Part shown: positions 47,722 through 55,188 of the stretch, piece after piece
How the letters are laid out: the number at the start of each line of letters is the position of its first letter
Numbering within the stretch: position 1 is the stretch's first letter
Assembly: GCF_014648895.1 (NCBI RefSeq)
Contig: NZ_BMRZ01000001.1
Coordinates: forward strand, 62,001-126,000
Direction: 5' to 3'
DNA: 64,000 bases
DNA from: Streptomyces tanashiensis
Lineage (GTDB): Bacteria > Actinomycetota > Actinomycetes > Streptomycetales > Streptomycetaceae
Notes under the pieces: model-generated
Told to the model about the DNA's origin: nothing
What the model saw: the letters and a program-made list of their open reading frames with translations, nothing else
The model's database searches: none
Translations under genes and position numbers: made by a program

Positions 47722-48808
47722 CATCCGCGAGGCCGGCGACGCCACCGCCGCCGTCCTGGAGGAGGCGGTGCACCAGAAGATCGACGGCATCGTCTCCGCC
47801 GACCCGGCCGTCTTCGCCGGCCTGCCGCCCACCGTGCGCAGGGTCCTGCTCTTCGAGGACGGAGCCGCGACCGTCCCCGCCGACCTGGGCGAGGCCGACG
47901 TGGTGATCGTGCCCGGCCCGCGCGACGCCCGCGCCGAGCTCGAAGCGGCCCACCCGGGCGTGCAGTTCGGGCGGTACGTGGAGATCGTCGACGCCGACAC
48001 CCTGGAGGACGCCTGCCTGGCGGCGCGTCTGGAGGCCTGGAGCGTCCTCGACTTCCGCGACCCGACGAAGATCCCGCTGGAGATCGTCATCGCGGCCGCG
48101 TCGGGCGCGCCCGGCTCGATCGTGACGACCGCGGCCGACACCGAGGAGGCCGAGATCCTCTACGGCGTCCTGGAGCACGGCTCGGACGGTGTCCTGATGC
48201 GGGGCCGTACGGTCGGCGACGCGACGGCGCTGCGGACCGCGGCGACGGCGCACGGCGGCGAGATCTCCCTGGTCGAGCTGGAGGTCACGGCGACCACGCA
48301 CATCGGGATGGGCGAGCGGGCCTGCGTCGACACCACGACGCACTTCCGCAAGGACGAGGGCATCCTCGTCGGTTCGCACTCCAAGGGCATGGTCCTGTGC
48401 GTCAGCGAGACCCACCCGCTGCCGTACATGCCGACGCGGCCGTTCCGGGTCAACGCGGGCGCCCTGCACTCGTACACCGTGGGGCAGAACGGCCGCACCC
48501 ACTACCTGAGCGAGCTGCACGCCGGCAGTTCCGTCCTGGCGGTCGACGTGGACGGCCGCACCCGGCCGGTCAGCGTGGGCCGGGTGAAGATCGAGACGCG
48601 TCCGCTCATCTCGATCGACGCGGTCGCGCCCAGCGGGCAGACGGTCAACCTGATCCTCCAGGACGACTGGCACGTGCGGGTCCTGGGCCCCGGCGCCGCG
48701 GTGCTGAACAGCACCGAGCTCAAGCCGGGCGACCGCATCCTGGGTCACCTGCCGACGGCCGACCGTCATGTGGGCTACCCGATCAACGAGTTCTGCCTGG
48801 AGAAGTAG
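47693..48808 (+). CDS. GriH-like 3-dehydroquinate synthase II family protein
   Basis: A 371-residue protein of the archaeal-type dehydroquinate synthase family. In Streptomyces, GriH turns the C7 product of GriI into 3-amino-4-hydroxybenzoate. Visible family segments are ETHPLPYMPTRPFRVNAGALHSY, YLSELHAGSSVLAVDVDGRTR and RVKIETRPLISIDA, and a KLCWLDIR opening. aggagg precedes ATG 47693, and the gene overlaps griI by 29 bases. It is the last gene of the four-gene operon; a convergent terminator follows. Confidence 0.92.
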   Translation: MTDAKLCWLDIREAGDATAAVLEEAVHQKIDGIVSADPAVFAGLPPTVRRVLLFEDGAATVPADLGEADVVIVPGPRDARAELEAAHPGVQFGRYVEIVDADTLEDACLAARLEAWSVLDFRDPTKIPLEIVIAAASGAPGSIVTTAADTEEAEILYGVLEHGSDGVLMRGRTVGDATALRTAATAHGGEISLVELEVTATTHIGMGERACVDTTTHFRKDEGILVGSHSKGMVLCVSETHPLPYMPTRPFRVNAGALHSYTVGQNGRTHYLSELHAGSSVLAVDVDGRTRPVSVGRVKIETRPLISIDAVAPSGQTVNLILQDDWHVRVLGPGAAVLNSTELKPGDRILGHLPTADRHVGYPINEFCLEK

Positions 48809-48841
48809 GAGCACCCGGCACCACCTTCTCGTGACGCCCCG

Positions 48842-48864
48842 CCCCGGCACGCCCCGTGCCGGGG
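48842..48864. terminator. Convergent terminator after the AHBA operon
   Basis: A perfect 9-bp stem (ccccggcac and its complement, 5-base loop) lies 33 bases past the griH-like stop and 30 bases from the stop of the opposing regulator gene. Confidence 0.7.
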
Positions 48865-48894
48865 CCGGCTCGCGTCCGGGGGTCACGGCGCCCC

Positions 48895-49500
48895 TCACAG
48901 CAGCCCGCACTCGGCGGCGATGCGGGCCGCGTCGAACCGGTTGCGGCCGCCGAGCTTCTTGATCGCCGCCGAGGTGAGGTTCCGTACCGTCCCCGCCGCG
49001 AGGTAGAGCTCTCCCGCGATCTCCTTGACCGTCGCCCCGCCCGCCGTCAGCCGGAGCACGTCCGTCTCGCGGACGCTGAGCACCGCCTCGCCCGCCGCCG
49101 GCGTCCGCAGCAGCCCCGGGTCGACCGTGAGGCAGCCGCCCGCGACCCCCACCAGGGTGGTGATCAGCTGCGGCAGCCGGGCCGTCTTGGGGACGACGCC
49201 GAGCGCCCCGGCGGCCACCGCCCGGTCCACCACGGAGGGCGTGGCCGAGCCGACCATGAGCGCCACCCCGCAGGTCGGATGGTGCGAGCGGACCTCGGTG
49301 GCCGCGCGCAGGGCCTTGCCGCCCATGGTGCTCTCGCCGAGGAGCAGGACGGTGGGGCGGTGCCGCTGGACGGCCGGCAGGACCGACTCGAAGGTCGTGG
49401 CGAGACCCACGACGTCCAGGCCGTTGGTGCCGTTCAGGGTCTCGGCGAAGGCCTCCAGGACCAGCTGGTGGTCACCGGCCACGACGACGCGAATGGACAT
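48895..49500 (-). CDS. LuxR-type response-regulator-like transcription factor with atypical receiver
   Basis: A 201-residue NarL-type regulator: a receiver-like domain (1-120) and a LuxR helix-turn-helix (about 140-200, LSVRETDVLRLTAGGATVKEIAGELYLAAGTVRNLTSAAIKKLG). In the receiver the first acidic site is GDH rather than DDH, and the phospho-acceptor position reads LLLGEST where a D is expected, so phosphorylation is unlikely. The switch lysine is kept in GVVPKTA. No kinase gene is adjacent. It lies just past the AHBA operon and may regulate the cluster. Confidence 0.85.
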   Translation of the reverse strand: MSIRVVVAGDHQLVLEAFAETLNGTNGLDVVGLATTFESVLPAVQRHRPTVLLLGESTMGGKALRAATEVRSHHPTCGVALMVGSATPSVVDRAVAAGALGVVPKTARLPQLITTLVGVAGGCLTVDPGLLRTPAAGEAVLSVRETDVLRLTAGGATVKEIAGELYLAAGTVRNLTSAAIKKLGGRNRFDAARIAAECGLL

Positions 49501-49542
49501 GTCTCTCCCCGTGGTGACTTCTCGCAGTGGGTTGCGGCCGGC

Positions 49543-50070
49543 TCAGCGGCTGGGGGCCCGGGCCGCCTCCGCGGCCAGGCCGTCGACGACGGAGCGGACC
49601 CAGGCGCGGTCCTCGGCCGTCCCCGGTTCCGGGCCGTCCCCGGCGGCCGGGGCCCGCTCGATGTGCCGGGCGCCGGGCGGCAGCGCGCCCGCGAGGGCGG
49701 CCGAGACGATCCGGAAGGCCCGCCGGAGGCCCTCCGCCGCGCCCGGTGGCGGCAGCACCACGACCGCGGCCGCGACGGGCCCGGCGTCGGCGGCGATCTG
49801 GCCGGGCAGCCGGGCCGCCTCGTCCGGGTCGCCGATGTCGATCCGGTACGGGAGGGCCACGAGCCCCCGGTCCGCGAGCTCCTTGCAGAGGAAGGCCGCG
49901 TTGGTGGCGGCGTCGTCACCGCGGCCCGGATGGCCCGCGCCGACGACGGCGACGATCGCCCCGGCGGCACAGAGCCGGGTGGTGAGCTCCCGGCCGACGC
50001 CCGTCGTCGCGTCGACGACGAGGACGACGAGACCGTCGAGCCGCGGCGGAGAGGATCCGGTACGGGCCAC
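49543..50070 (-). CDS. Short SDR-like NAD(P)-binding protein, probably non-catalytic
   Basis: A 175-residue protein that starts like a short-chain dehydrogenase: LDGLVVLVVDATTGVGRELTTRLCAAGAIVAVVGA (about 8-42), a Rossmann fold with a modified glycine motif, and DIGDPDEAARL, the usual NAD-adenine-binding aspartate region. The catalytic Ser-Tyr-Lys residues and the YxxxK motif are absent, and the protein is about 70 residues short. It may be a degenerate remnant or a sensor-like protein. I chose GTG 50070, with gaaagg upstream. It is transcribed towards the LuxR gene at 48895. Confidence 0.6.
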   Translation of the reverse strand: MARTGSSPPRLDGLVVLVVDATTGVGRELTTRLCAAGAIVAVVGAGHPGRGDDAATNAAFLCKELADRGLVALPYRIDIGDPDEAARLPGQIAADAGPVAAAVVVLPPPGAAEGLRRAFRIVSAALAGALPPGARHIERAPAAGDGPEPGTAEDRAWVRSVVDGLAAEAARAPSR

Positions 50071-50169
50071 GTGAACGCCCTTTCGAGGAGATCGTCGAGC
50101 GGGTAGCGTGCTGATCGTGTCAATGGGGTGAATCGGGTGGCTCGTGCGACCTGGCAAGGGGGACACCAC

Positions 50170-51153
50170 GTGGACGAGGTCTCATCGCTCGATCAGCACA
50201 CGCTGGGCGTCTATCGCGCGATCCTGTTCCACAAGGAGCACGATCCGGAGCGCCTGGCGAAACTGCTGAACTGCACGGCCGAGCAGGTGGAGGAAGCCCT
50301 CGTCCTGCTGACGCGGCTCTCCCTGCTCGCACCGTCCCGGGACACCCCGGGCGGGGTGCGGGCGGTGAACCCCTCACTGGGCCTGAAAGTGCTGCTCCAG
50401 CGGGAGGAGCGCGAACTCGCCTCGCGGCAGCAGCGGATCGAGCAGAACCGGGCGGCGCTCGCCGCCCTCGCCGCCGAGTACACGGCCTCGGGCCGGTCGG
50501 GCGGTCTGGACGGGGCGGAGCACCTCGACAACGTCGACGACATCCGCACCCGGCTCGAAGCCCTGGCCGAGTCCTGTACGCACGAGTCGCTCGCCTTCCA
50601 TCCCGGCAAGGCCCTCACCGAGGAGTCCGTCGAGGCCGGCCGGCCCCTGAACGAGCGGGCGATGGACCGGGGTGTCCGCTTCCGGACCGTCTATCTCGAC
50701 AGCGTCGCGGGCGACCGGGTCACCCGGGCGCACGCCCAGTGGATGGCCGAGCGCGGCAGCGAGATCCGTACCTCGCCGACGCTCCCCATGCGGCTGCTCA
50801 TCGTCGACACCACGGCGGCGGTCGTCGCCGGGCTGCCGGGCCAGGCCCAGCCGTCCGCACTGCTCTTCAGCAGCCAGCCGGTGGTCCTGGCCATGCGCGC
50901 CCTGTTCGAGGCGTACTGGGAGCACGCCTCCCCCCTCGACGGTCCCGGGGACGCCCTGCCGGGCGGGCTCACCCCGCAGGAGCGCAAGCTGCTCCAGCTG
51001 CTCGCGAGCGGTCTCACCGACGAGGCCGTGGCGCGTGCGCTGGGCATCGGGGTGCGGACGGAGCGGCGGATCGTCGCCGACCTGATGGACCGGCTCGGGG
51101 CGTCGAGCCGCTTCGAGGCGGGGGTGCAGGCGACCCGCAGGGAGTGGATCTGA
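50170..51153 (+). CDS. LuxR-family transcriptional regulator with TrmB-like N terminus
   Basis: A 327-residue regulator. The N-terminal part (about 1-70) is a winged helix resembling TrmB (LGVYRAILFHKEHDPERLAKLLNCTAEQVEEALVLLTRLSLL), a coiled-coil-like stretch follows (about 80-115, rich in E/R/Q), and a LuxR helix-turn-helix ends it (about 262-322, LTPQERKLLQLLASGLTDEAVARALGIGVRTERRIVADLMDRLG). Such proteins often control Streptomyces RiPP and lantibiotic clusters. GTG 50170 has aaggggg eight bases upstream; a GTG at 50128 is an alternative start. Confidence 0.85.
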   Translation: MDEVSSLDQHTLGVYRAILFHKEHDPERLAKLLNCTAEQVEEALVLLTRLSLLAPSRDTPGGVRAVNPSLGLKVLLQREERELASRQQRIEQNRAALAALAAEYTASGRSGGLDGAEHLDNVDDIRTRLEALAESCTHESLAFHPGKALTEESVEAGRPLNERAMDRGVRFRTVYLDSVAGDRVTRAHAQWMAERGSEIRTSPTLPMRLLIVDTTAAVVAGLPGQAQPSALLFSSQPVVLAMRALFEAYWEHASPLDGPGDALPGGLTPQERKLLQLLASGLTDEAVARALGIGVRTERRIVADLMDRLGASSRFEAGVQATRREWI

Positions 51154-51196
51154 AGCGGTCCCGCGGCGGTCGCGGCGGTGGTCACACGCATGGTGA

Positions 51197-51469
51197 TCAG
51201 TCCCGGGGGGCGGTCGGCCAGACGAAGTCGTCCGGGATCTGGGGGATGCAGGGCAGGCCGGGGAGCGTGGGCACGCAGGGGAAGCTCGGCATCTCCGGGT
51301 GAGGCGGCGTCGGCCAGACGAAGTCGTCACCGCCCTGGGTCACGGCCGGCGGGGCGGCCGGGGCGGCCTGGGCCGGCGAAGCGAGCAGGACTCCGCCGAG
51401 GACGGCGGCGGCGACGGTGGCGAGGATGCTGCTGGTGGCGCGGAGGCGACAGGACATGCGGGTCTCCAT
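51197..51469 (-). CDS. Small secreted protein with repeated DDFVWPT motif
   Basis: A 90-residue protein with a classical signal peptide (about 1-36, ending ASPAQAA). The mature part of roughly 54 residues is Pro-rich with a DDFVWPT motif near each end and a central SFPCVPTLPGLPCIPQIP holding two cysteines. The matching DNA blocks (ggccagacgaagtcgtc) occur at about 51218 and 51312. I know no family. It may be a surface or matrix peptide, or part of the accessory region's function. It lies next to the LuxR-type gene, tail to tail. Confidence 0.65.
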   Translation of the reverse strand: METRMSCRLRATSSILATVAAAVLGGVLLASPAQAAPAAPPAVTQGGDDFVWPTPPHPEMPSFPCVPTLPGLPCIPQIPDDFVWPTAPRD

Positions 51470-51869
51470 TCCAGGGCGGCAACGGTACGAGTGCGGTCGT
51501 ACGCGCTTCTCGGGAGGTCCTCGGCGACCGGGGGGTTTTCAGCCTTCCCGGCCGCACACCCAGAGGAAATCACCGCGGGGGCCCGCCTGTCCGCTTCCGG
51601 ACAGGCCAGGAAGCTGCCTGGCAAAGAGCTGCCGCACGACCTGCGGGGAAAACGGAGGGCTTCTCCGAGCGGACCCGCGTCTTCCGGCCAAAAGCCCAGG
51701 CCGGAGGCGCCCCCGGGCCCGGGCCGGGATCCGGCCACGCCACCGTGCGTCGCGCGTCCCCGGGAACCGGGAACCCGCCGGAAACGACGCCGGGCCCCGG
51801 GCGGGCGGCAACGCGGGGTTGCTGCGCCCACCGGGACCCGGTGGATGGGGCCTGGCGTCAGGCGCCGGC
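51470..51869. other. Gene-poor 400-base region
   Basis: No convincing gene. It contains short hairpins (cctgtccg-ctt-cggacagg near 51585-51604; ccagg-aagctg-cctgg just after) and runs with repeated gccgggccc-type strings. The right part is the region downstream of the EF-hand gene; the left part is upstream of the small secreted protein gene. Frames here have skewed, Arg/Pro-rich compositions. Confidence 0.4.
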
Positions 51870-52085
51870 TCAGGCCTTGCTGTAGTGCGCCCAGAACTCG
51901 TCCCAGGACAGCACACCGTCGCCGTTGTCGTCGCGCTGCTTGATGAGCACCTCGGCGACCGTCTCGGTGACGTTGAAGTCGCCGTGCTTCGCCATGAGGC
52001 TCTTGTACTCCGCGGCGGTGATGAAACCGTCCCCGTCGGTGTCGAAACTGTCGAATGCCTTGCGTGCGTCGTCGATGTCCGCCAC
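51870..52085 (-). CDS. cabB: EF-hand calcium-binding protein, CabB-like
   Basis: A 71-residue acidic protein with two EF-hand loops: D15-T-D-G-D-G-F-I-T-A-A-E26 and D52-D-N-G-D-G-V-L-S-W-D-E63. All Ca2+-coordinating positions are acceptable in both. It resembles small Streptomyces calcium-binding proteins, and its neighbourhood (upstream of echA, L,D-transpeptidase genes) matches my memory of S. coelicolor cabB, SCO5464. A possible calcium buffer or sensor. Confidence 0.85.
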   Translation of the reverse strand: MADIDDARKAFDSFDTDGDGFITAAEYKSLMAKHGDFNVTETVAEVLIKQRDDNGDGVLSWDEFWAHYSKA

Positions 52086-52159
52086 TGCGTCCGCCCCTTC
52101 TCGGTGCTTGTCTGACGGGGGTCAGATTAGCTGGCTCCCCGGTGCCGGATGATGGGGGC

Positions 52160-52798
52160 ATGAACGACGACGTGGCACGGATCCTGGCGGCGGCGGCACA
52201 CGGGGAGTTCCCTCCCCCGGACGGAGCGACGACGGTGGTGCCGCAGCCGGGGCCCCGGGACGCGGGGGTGCTCGCCTTCACGGCCCACTCGGTGGTCTTC
52301 ACGGACGCCGACCCCGAGTGGGTGCGGGCGGAGCTGGCGGCCACGTCCGCCGACCCGCTGGCGGCGAGCATGAACCCGGCCTTCCTGCTGGCGCTGATGG
52401 CCCGCACCGGCCGCCGCATGAACACGATCGACCTGCTCACGGTCGCCGACGCGCTGCCGGGCCCGCCCCCGCTGGAGCTCCGCGAGATCGACGACCCCTC
52501 GCACCCCCGGGTGGCGCGGGCCCTGAAGTACCGCGACGAGGTCCGGGTGTGGGCGGCCGACGGCGGGGTCCTGATCCTGGGCCGGGGTGTCGCGGGCCGC
52601 TGGGAGGCGGCGATCGAGGTGGACGAGGAGGTGCGCCACCGGGGCCTGGGCCGGGCCCTGGCGACGGCGGCCCGCCACCTCACCCCGGGCGACGTGGTGT
52701 GGGCCCAGCAGGCCCCGGGCAACGCCCGCAGCGTCCGCGTCTTCCAGGCGGCGGGCTACCGCCCGGTGGCCTCGGAGGCGCTCCTGACCGCCGTCTGA
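52160..52798 (+). CDS. GNAT-family N-acetyltransferase
   Basis: A 212-residue protein with the acetyl-CoA-binding motif near the C terminus: AAIEVDEEVRHRGLGRALATAARHL (about 151-175; R-H-R-G-L-G-R is the Q/RxxGxG motif), followed by QQAPGNARSVRVFQAAGYRPV. The N-terminal half is variable. The substrate is unknown. I chose ATG 52160 (MNDDVARIL); it is divergent from the EF-hand gene and convergent with the beta-propeller gene. Confidence 0.85.
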   Translation: MNDDVARILAAAAHGEFPPPDGATTVVPQPGPRDAGVLAFTAHSVVFTDADPEWVRAELAATSADPLAASMNPAFLLALMARTGRRMNTIDLLTVADALPGPPPLELREIDDPSHPRVARALKYRDEVRVWAADGGVLILGRGVAGRWEAAIEVDEEVRHRGLGRALATAARHLTPGDVVWAQQAPGNARSVRVFQAAGYRPVASEALLTAV

Positions 52799-52830
52799 CC
52801 GGCCCGGCGCCCGGCCGCCGCCCCGGCCCG

Positions 52831-54024
52831 CTACCGGAAGATGCCGGTGTGGCCGAGGGAGTAGCGGCCGGGCTGGGGGTAGACGGCGAGGCCGTGGGGG
52901 CCGCTGCCGACGGGGATGCGGGCGAGCTGCTTGCCCGTGGCGGTGTCGATCGCGTAGACCTCGGAGTCGTAGCGTCCGGAGAGCCACAGGACCTTGCCGT
53001 CGGCGGAGACGCCGCCCATGTCGGGGGAGCCGCCGTCCGGGAGCGACCACTTCTTGGTGAGCTTCTTCTGCTCGAAGTCGAAGACGGAGACCGAGCCCTC
53101 GCCGCGGTTGGAGACGTACATCTCGCGCGAGTCCCGGCCGACGTAGAGGCCGTGGCAGCCCTTGCCGGTGGGGAGCAGGGTGGGGGTGGTGAACTTCTCG
53201 CCGTCCAGGACCCACATGCCGTGGGCCATCATGTCGGCGATGTAGAAGGTCTTGCCGTCGGGGGAGATCTTCACGTCCTGCGGCATGGCGCCGTCGAACG
53301 GCAGCTTCTGCTGGCCGATCACCTCCATCTTCTCGGTGTCGACCTTGAGGAGTTCGCCGGAGAACTCGCAGGAGACGACGAAGTAGCGTCCGTCGGCGGA
53401 GAAGTCGGCGTGGTTGACGCCGAAGCAGCTGACCGGGACGGACTTCTTCCGCTCCATGGTGTGCGGGTCGCGGAAGACGAGTTCCCGGTCGAGCGAGGCC
53501 ATGACGACGGCGTACTTGCCGTCGGGCGTGAAGTAGAGGTTGTACGGGTCGTGGACCTCGACGGGCTTGCCCGCGACGCCGGTGGCGGGGTCGATGGGGG
53601 TGAGCGTGTGGCCCCGGTTGTTGTTGACCCAGAGGGTCTTCATGTCCCAGGAGGGGACGACGTGCTGGGGCTGGACGCCGACCGGGATGGTCTCGACGAC
53701 CTGGTAGGTCGTGGGGTCGATGACCGAGACGGTGTTGGAGTTGGTGTTGGGGACGTAGACCCGGGAGGGGAAGTCCCGCACCACCGGGGAGAGCTTGTTC
53801 GGCCGGTCGGCGGCGTAGACGTCGTGCGGGTCGAGCAGGGGCGGCATCCCGGGCAGTCCGGCGGGGGCGGCGGCCGGCTTGGGCAGGGCGGGGGCGGCCT
53901 TCTTCACGGGGGCGGCGCCCTCGGGGTGGTTCGCGGTGCCGCAGCCGGCGAGGGCGGTGAGGAGGGCGGCGGCGAGAAGGGTCCGGGTGCGCGCCGTGAG
54001 GTGTCTCTGTGCGGTGTGTGCCAT
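52831..54024 (-). CDS. YncE-type beta-propeller lipoprotein
   Basis: A 397-residue exported protein. The signal peptide ends with a lipobox (LTALAGCGT, Cys at about 28). From about 70 onward it forms YVTN/YncE-type beta-propeller repeats: RVYVPNTNSNTVSVIDPTTYQVVETIPVG, TPDGKYAVVMAS, FSADGRYFVVSCEFSGELLKVDT, ISPDGKTFYIADMMAHGMWVLDG. Such proteins bind ligands or partners outside the cell; no catalytic role is known. Its start overlaps the stop of the deacetylase gene by one base (TGATG), so the two are probably coupled. Confidence 0.87.
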   Translation of the reverse strand: MAHTAQRHLTARTRTLLAAALLTALAGCGTANHPEGAAPVKKAAPALPKPAAAPAGLPGMPPLLDPHDVYAADRPNKLSPVVRDFPSRVYVPNTNSNTVSVIDPTTYQVVETIPVGVQPQHVVPSWDMKTLWVNNNRGHTLTPIDPATGVAGKPVEVHDPYNLYFTPDGKYAVVMASLDRELVFRDPHTMERKKSVPVSCFGVNHADFSADGRYFVVSCEFSGELLKVDTEKMEVIGQQKLPFDGAMPQDVKISPDGKTFYIADMMAHGMWVLDGEKFTTPTLLPTGKGCHGLYVGRDSREMYVSNRGEGSVSVFDFEQKKLTKKWSLPDGGSPDMGGVSADGKVLWLSGRYDSEVYAIDTATGKQLARIPVGSGPHGLAVYPQPGRYSLGHTGIFR

Positions 54025-54785
54025 CAGCTCAGCAGCTCCGTGGTGGTGACCGCGCTCAGGCCGCGGCGGTCGAGGTCGGCGAGGAGGAGGGGCAGCGCGG
54101 CGGCGGTGTCCGGGTAGCCGAAGTGCAGGCTGACGACGGATCCGGCGCGGACCGGCCCGGTGACGTTGCGGACGACGGCCGCGGCGCCGGGCGAGGTGAA
54201 GTCGAGGGAGTCGACGTCGTACGAGAGGACGTGCGGGTATCCGGCGCGCCGGGCGGCGCGCAGGACGGCGGGGGCCGCGTTCCGGGCGCGGGAGGGGCGG
54301 AACCAGGTGCCTACGGACCCGGTGAGCCGGCGCAGGCGCCCCGCGCAGGCCTCGATCTCGGCGAGGGCCTCGGCCTCGGTCATGGCGTTGATGTCGATGT
54401 GGCGCTGGGTGTGGTTGCCGAGGTCGTGGCCGCCGTCGAGGATGCGGCGGGCCATGCCGGGGTGGGTGTCGAGCCAGCCGCCGACGGCGAGGACGGTGAC
54501 GCGGGCTCCGGCGTGCTCCGCCTGGGCGAGGAGCCGCCGGGCGAGGGCGGGGTCGCCCTGGCCGTGGAAGGTGAGGGCGACCCTGGGCCGGTCACGGGGG
54601 CCGTGGGTGATCTCGTCCGGCTGTCCGGGGAAGCGCCGGGGGGCCGGGGCGAGGGGCGCGGGGGCGGGGCGGTGCCCGGCGGCGGGGGCCGGGGCGGGTT
54701 CCGTGCCGCAGGCGGTGGCGAGGGCTCCCGCGAGGGCGGCGGCCGCGCCCGCCCGGAGGGCTCCTCGGCGGTCGGTCGGCTTCAC
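54024..54785 (-). CDS. Polysaccharide deacetylase (NodB) family protein, modified first motif
   Basis: A 253-residue exported protein with a signal-like N terminus and possible lipobox (LATACGTE). The NodB fold is visible: VALTFHGQGDPALARRLL at the place of motif 1 (normally TFDDGP), then the metal-binding GHDLGNHTQRH (motif 2), TWFRPSRARN (motif 3), LSYDVDSLDF and VVSLHFG. With Asp-Asp replaced by His-Gly, ordinary deacetylation is doubtful. GTG 54785 (VKPTDRRGALRAG) was chosen; TTG 54797 is possible. It is coupled to the beta-propeller lipoprotein gene. Confidence 0.82.
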   Translation of the reverse strand: MKPTDRRGALRAGAAAALAGALATACGTEPAPAPAAGHRPAPAPLAPAPRRFPGQPDEITHGPRDRPRVALTFHGQGDPALARRLLAQAEHAGARVTVLAVGGWLDTHPGMARRILDGGHDLGNHTQRHIDINAMTEAEALAEIEACAGRLRRLTGSVGTWFRPSRARNAAPAVLRAARRAGYPHVLSYDVDSLDFTSPGAAAVVRNVTGPVRAGSVVSLHFGYPDTAAALPLLLADLDRRGLSAVTTTELLS

Positions 54786-55035
54786 GCGACCATTCAAGAG
54801 GGACTTCGCCGGATTGGTGACGATTAGGCCAATTCAGGACGTTTGCGGGCATACCTGGGGCGTCCAGCATGCGGACGATCCCGGGAAACAATCGATGAAC
54901 CGCATAGCCATTCAATGTTTGCAAGGTGAGTGCTGCACGTCACCAACGATTCACTGTTGAACTGTCCGCTTTTATCCCATCTTGCCCCACTAGGGACTTT
55001 TGGCGACAAGGCCCCCTGTCTGCCATAGTCGGAGA
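54786..55035. promoter_or_regulatory. Upstream region of deacetylase gene and candidate sRNA promoter
   Basis: A locally less G+C-rich stretch. On the plus strand ttggcg (55000-55005) and catagt (55024-55029) are 18 bases apart, a plausible housekeeping promoter firing into the candidate small RNA. On the minus strand the deacetylase gene must start from here; no clear promoter was picked for it. Confidence 0.45.
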
Positions 55036-55160
55036 CACGACCCCCATTGACCCGGGCCAGGTCGACCTAGCGGCCGTGGATACACCCCCCCGTCCACGGC
55101 GCACCACACGGAAGCCCCCACGCGCCTCACCACGGCGCACGGGGGCTTCCGTGCGTCCGG
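55036..55160 (+). ncRNA. Candidate 6C-type small RNA
   Basis: A promoter-to-terminator unit without protein. It has a hairpin (gccgtgga...tccacggc, 55073-55100) whose loop carries seven C in a row (55085-55091), preceded by a possible first hairpin with five C (cgac...gtcg, 55038-55064). It ends in a 13-bp stem (55107-55119 with 55141-55153). C-rich loops on paired hairpins define actinobacterial 6C RNAs. Assigned by eye. Confidence 0.55.
55107..55153. terminator. Strong hairpin, terminator of the sRNA and/or of the RsbW-like gene
   Basis: cacggaagccccc (55107-55119) pairs perfectly with gggggcttccgtg (55141-55153). It lies 36 bases past the stop of the minus-strand ATPase gene and at the end of the plus-strand candidate RNA. 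Confidence 0.75.
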
Positions 55161-55188
55161 GGCCAGGGCCGTCGTCCGGGCCAGGGCG

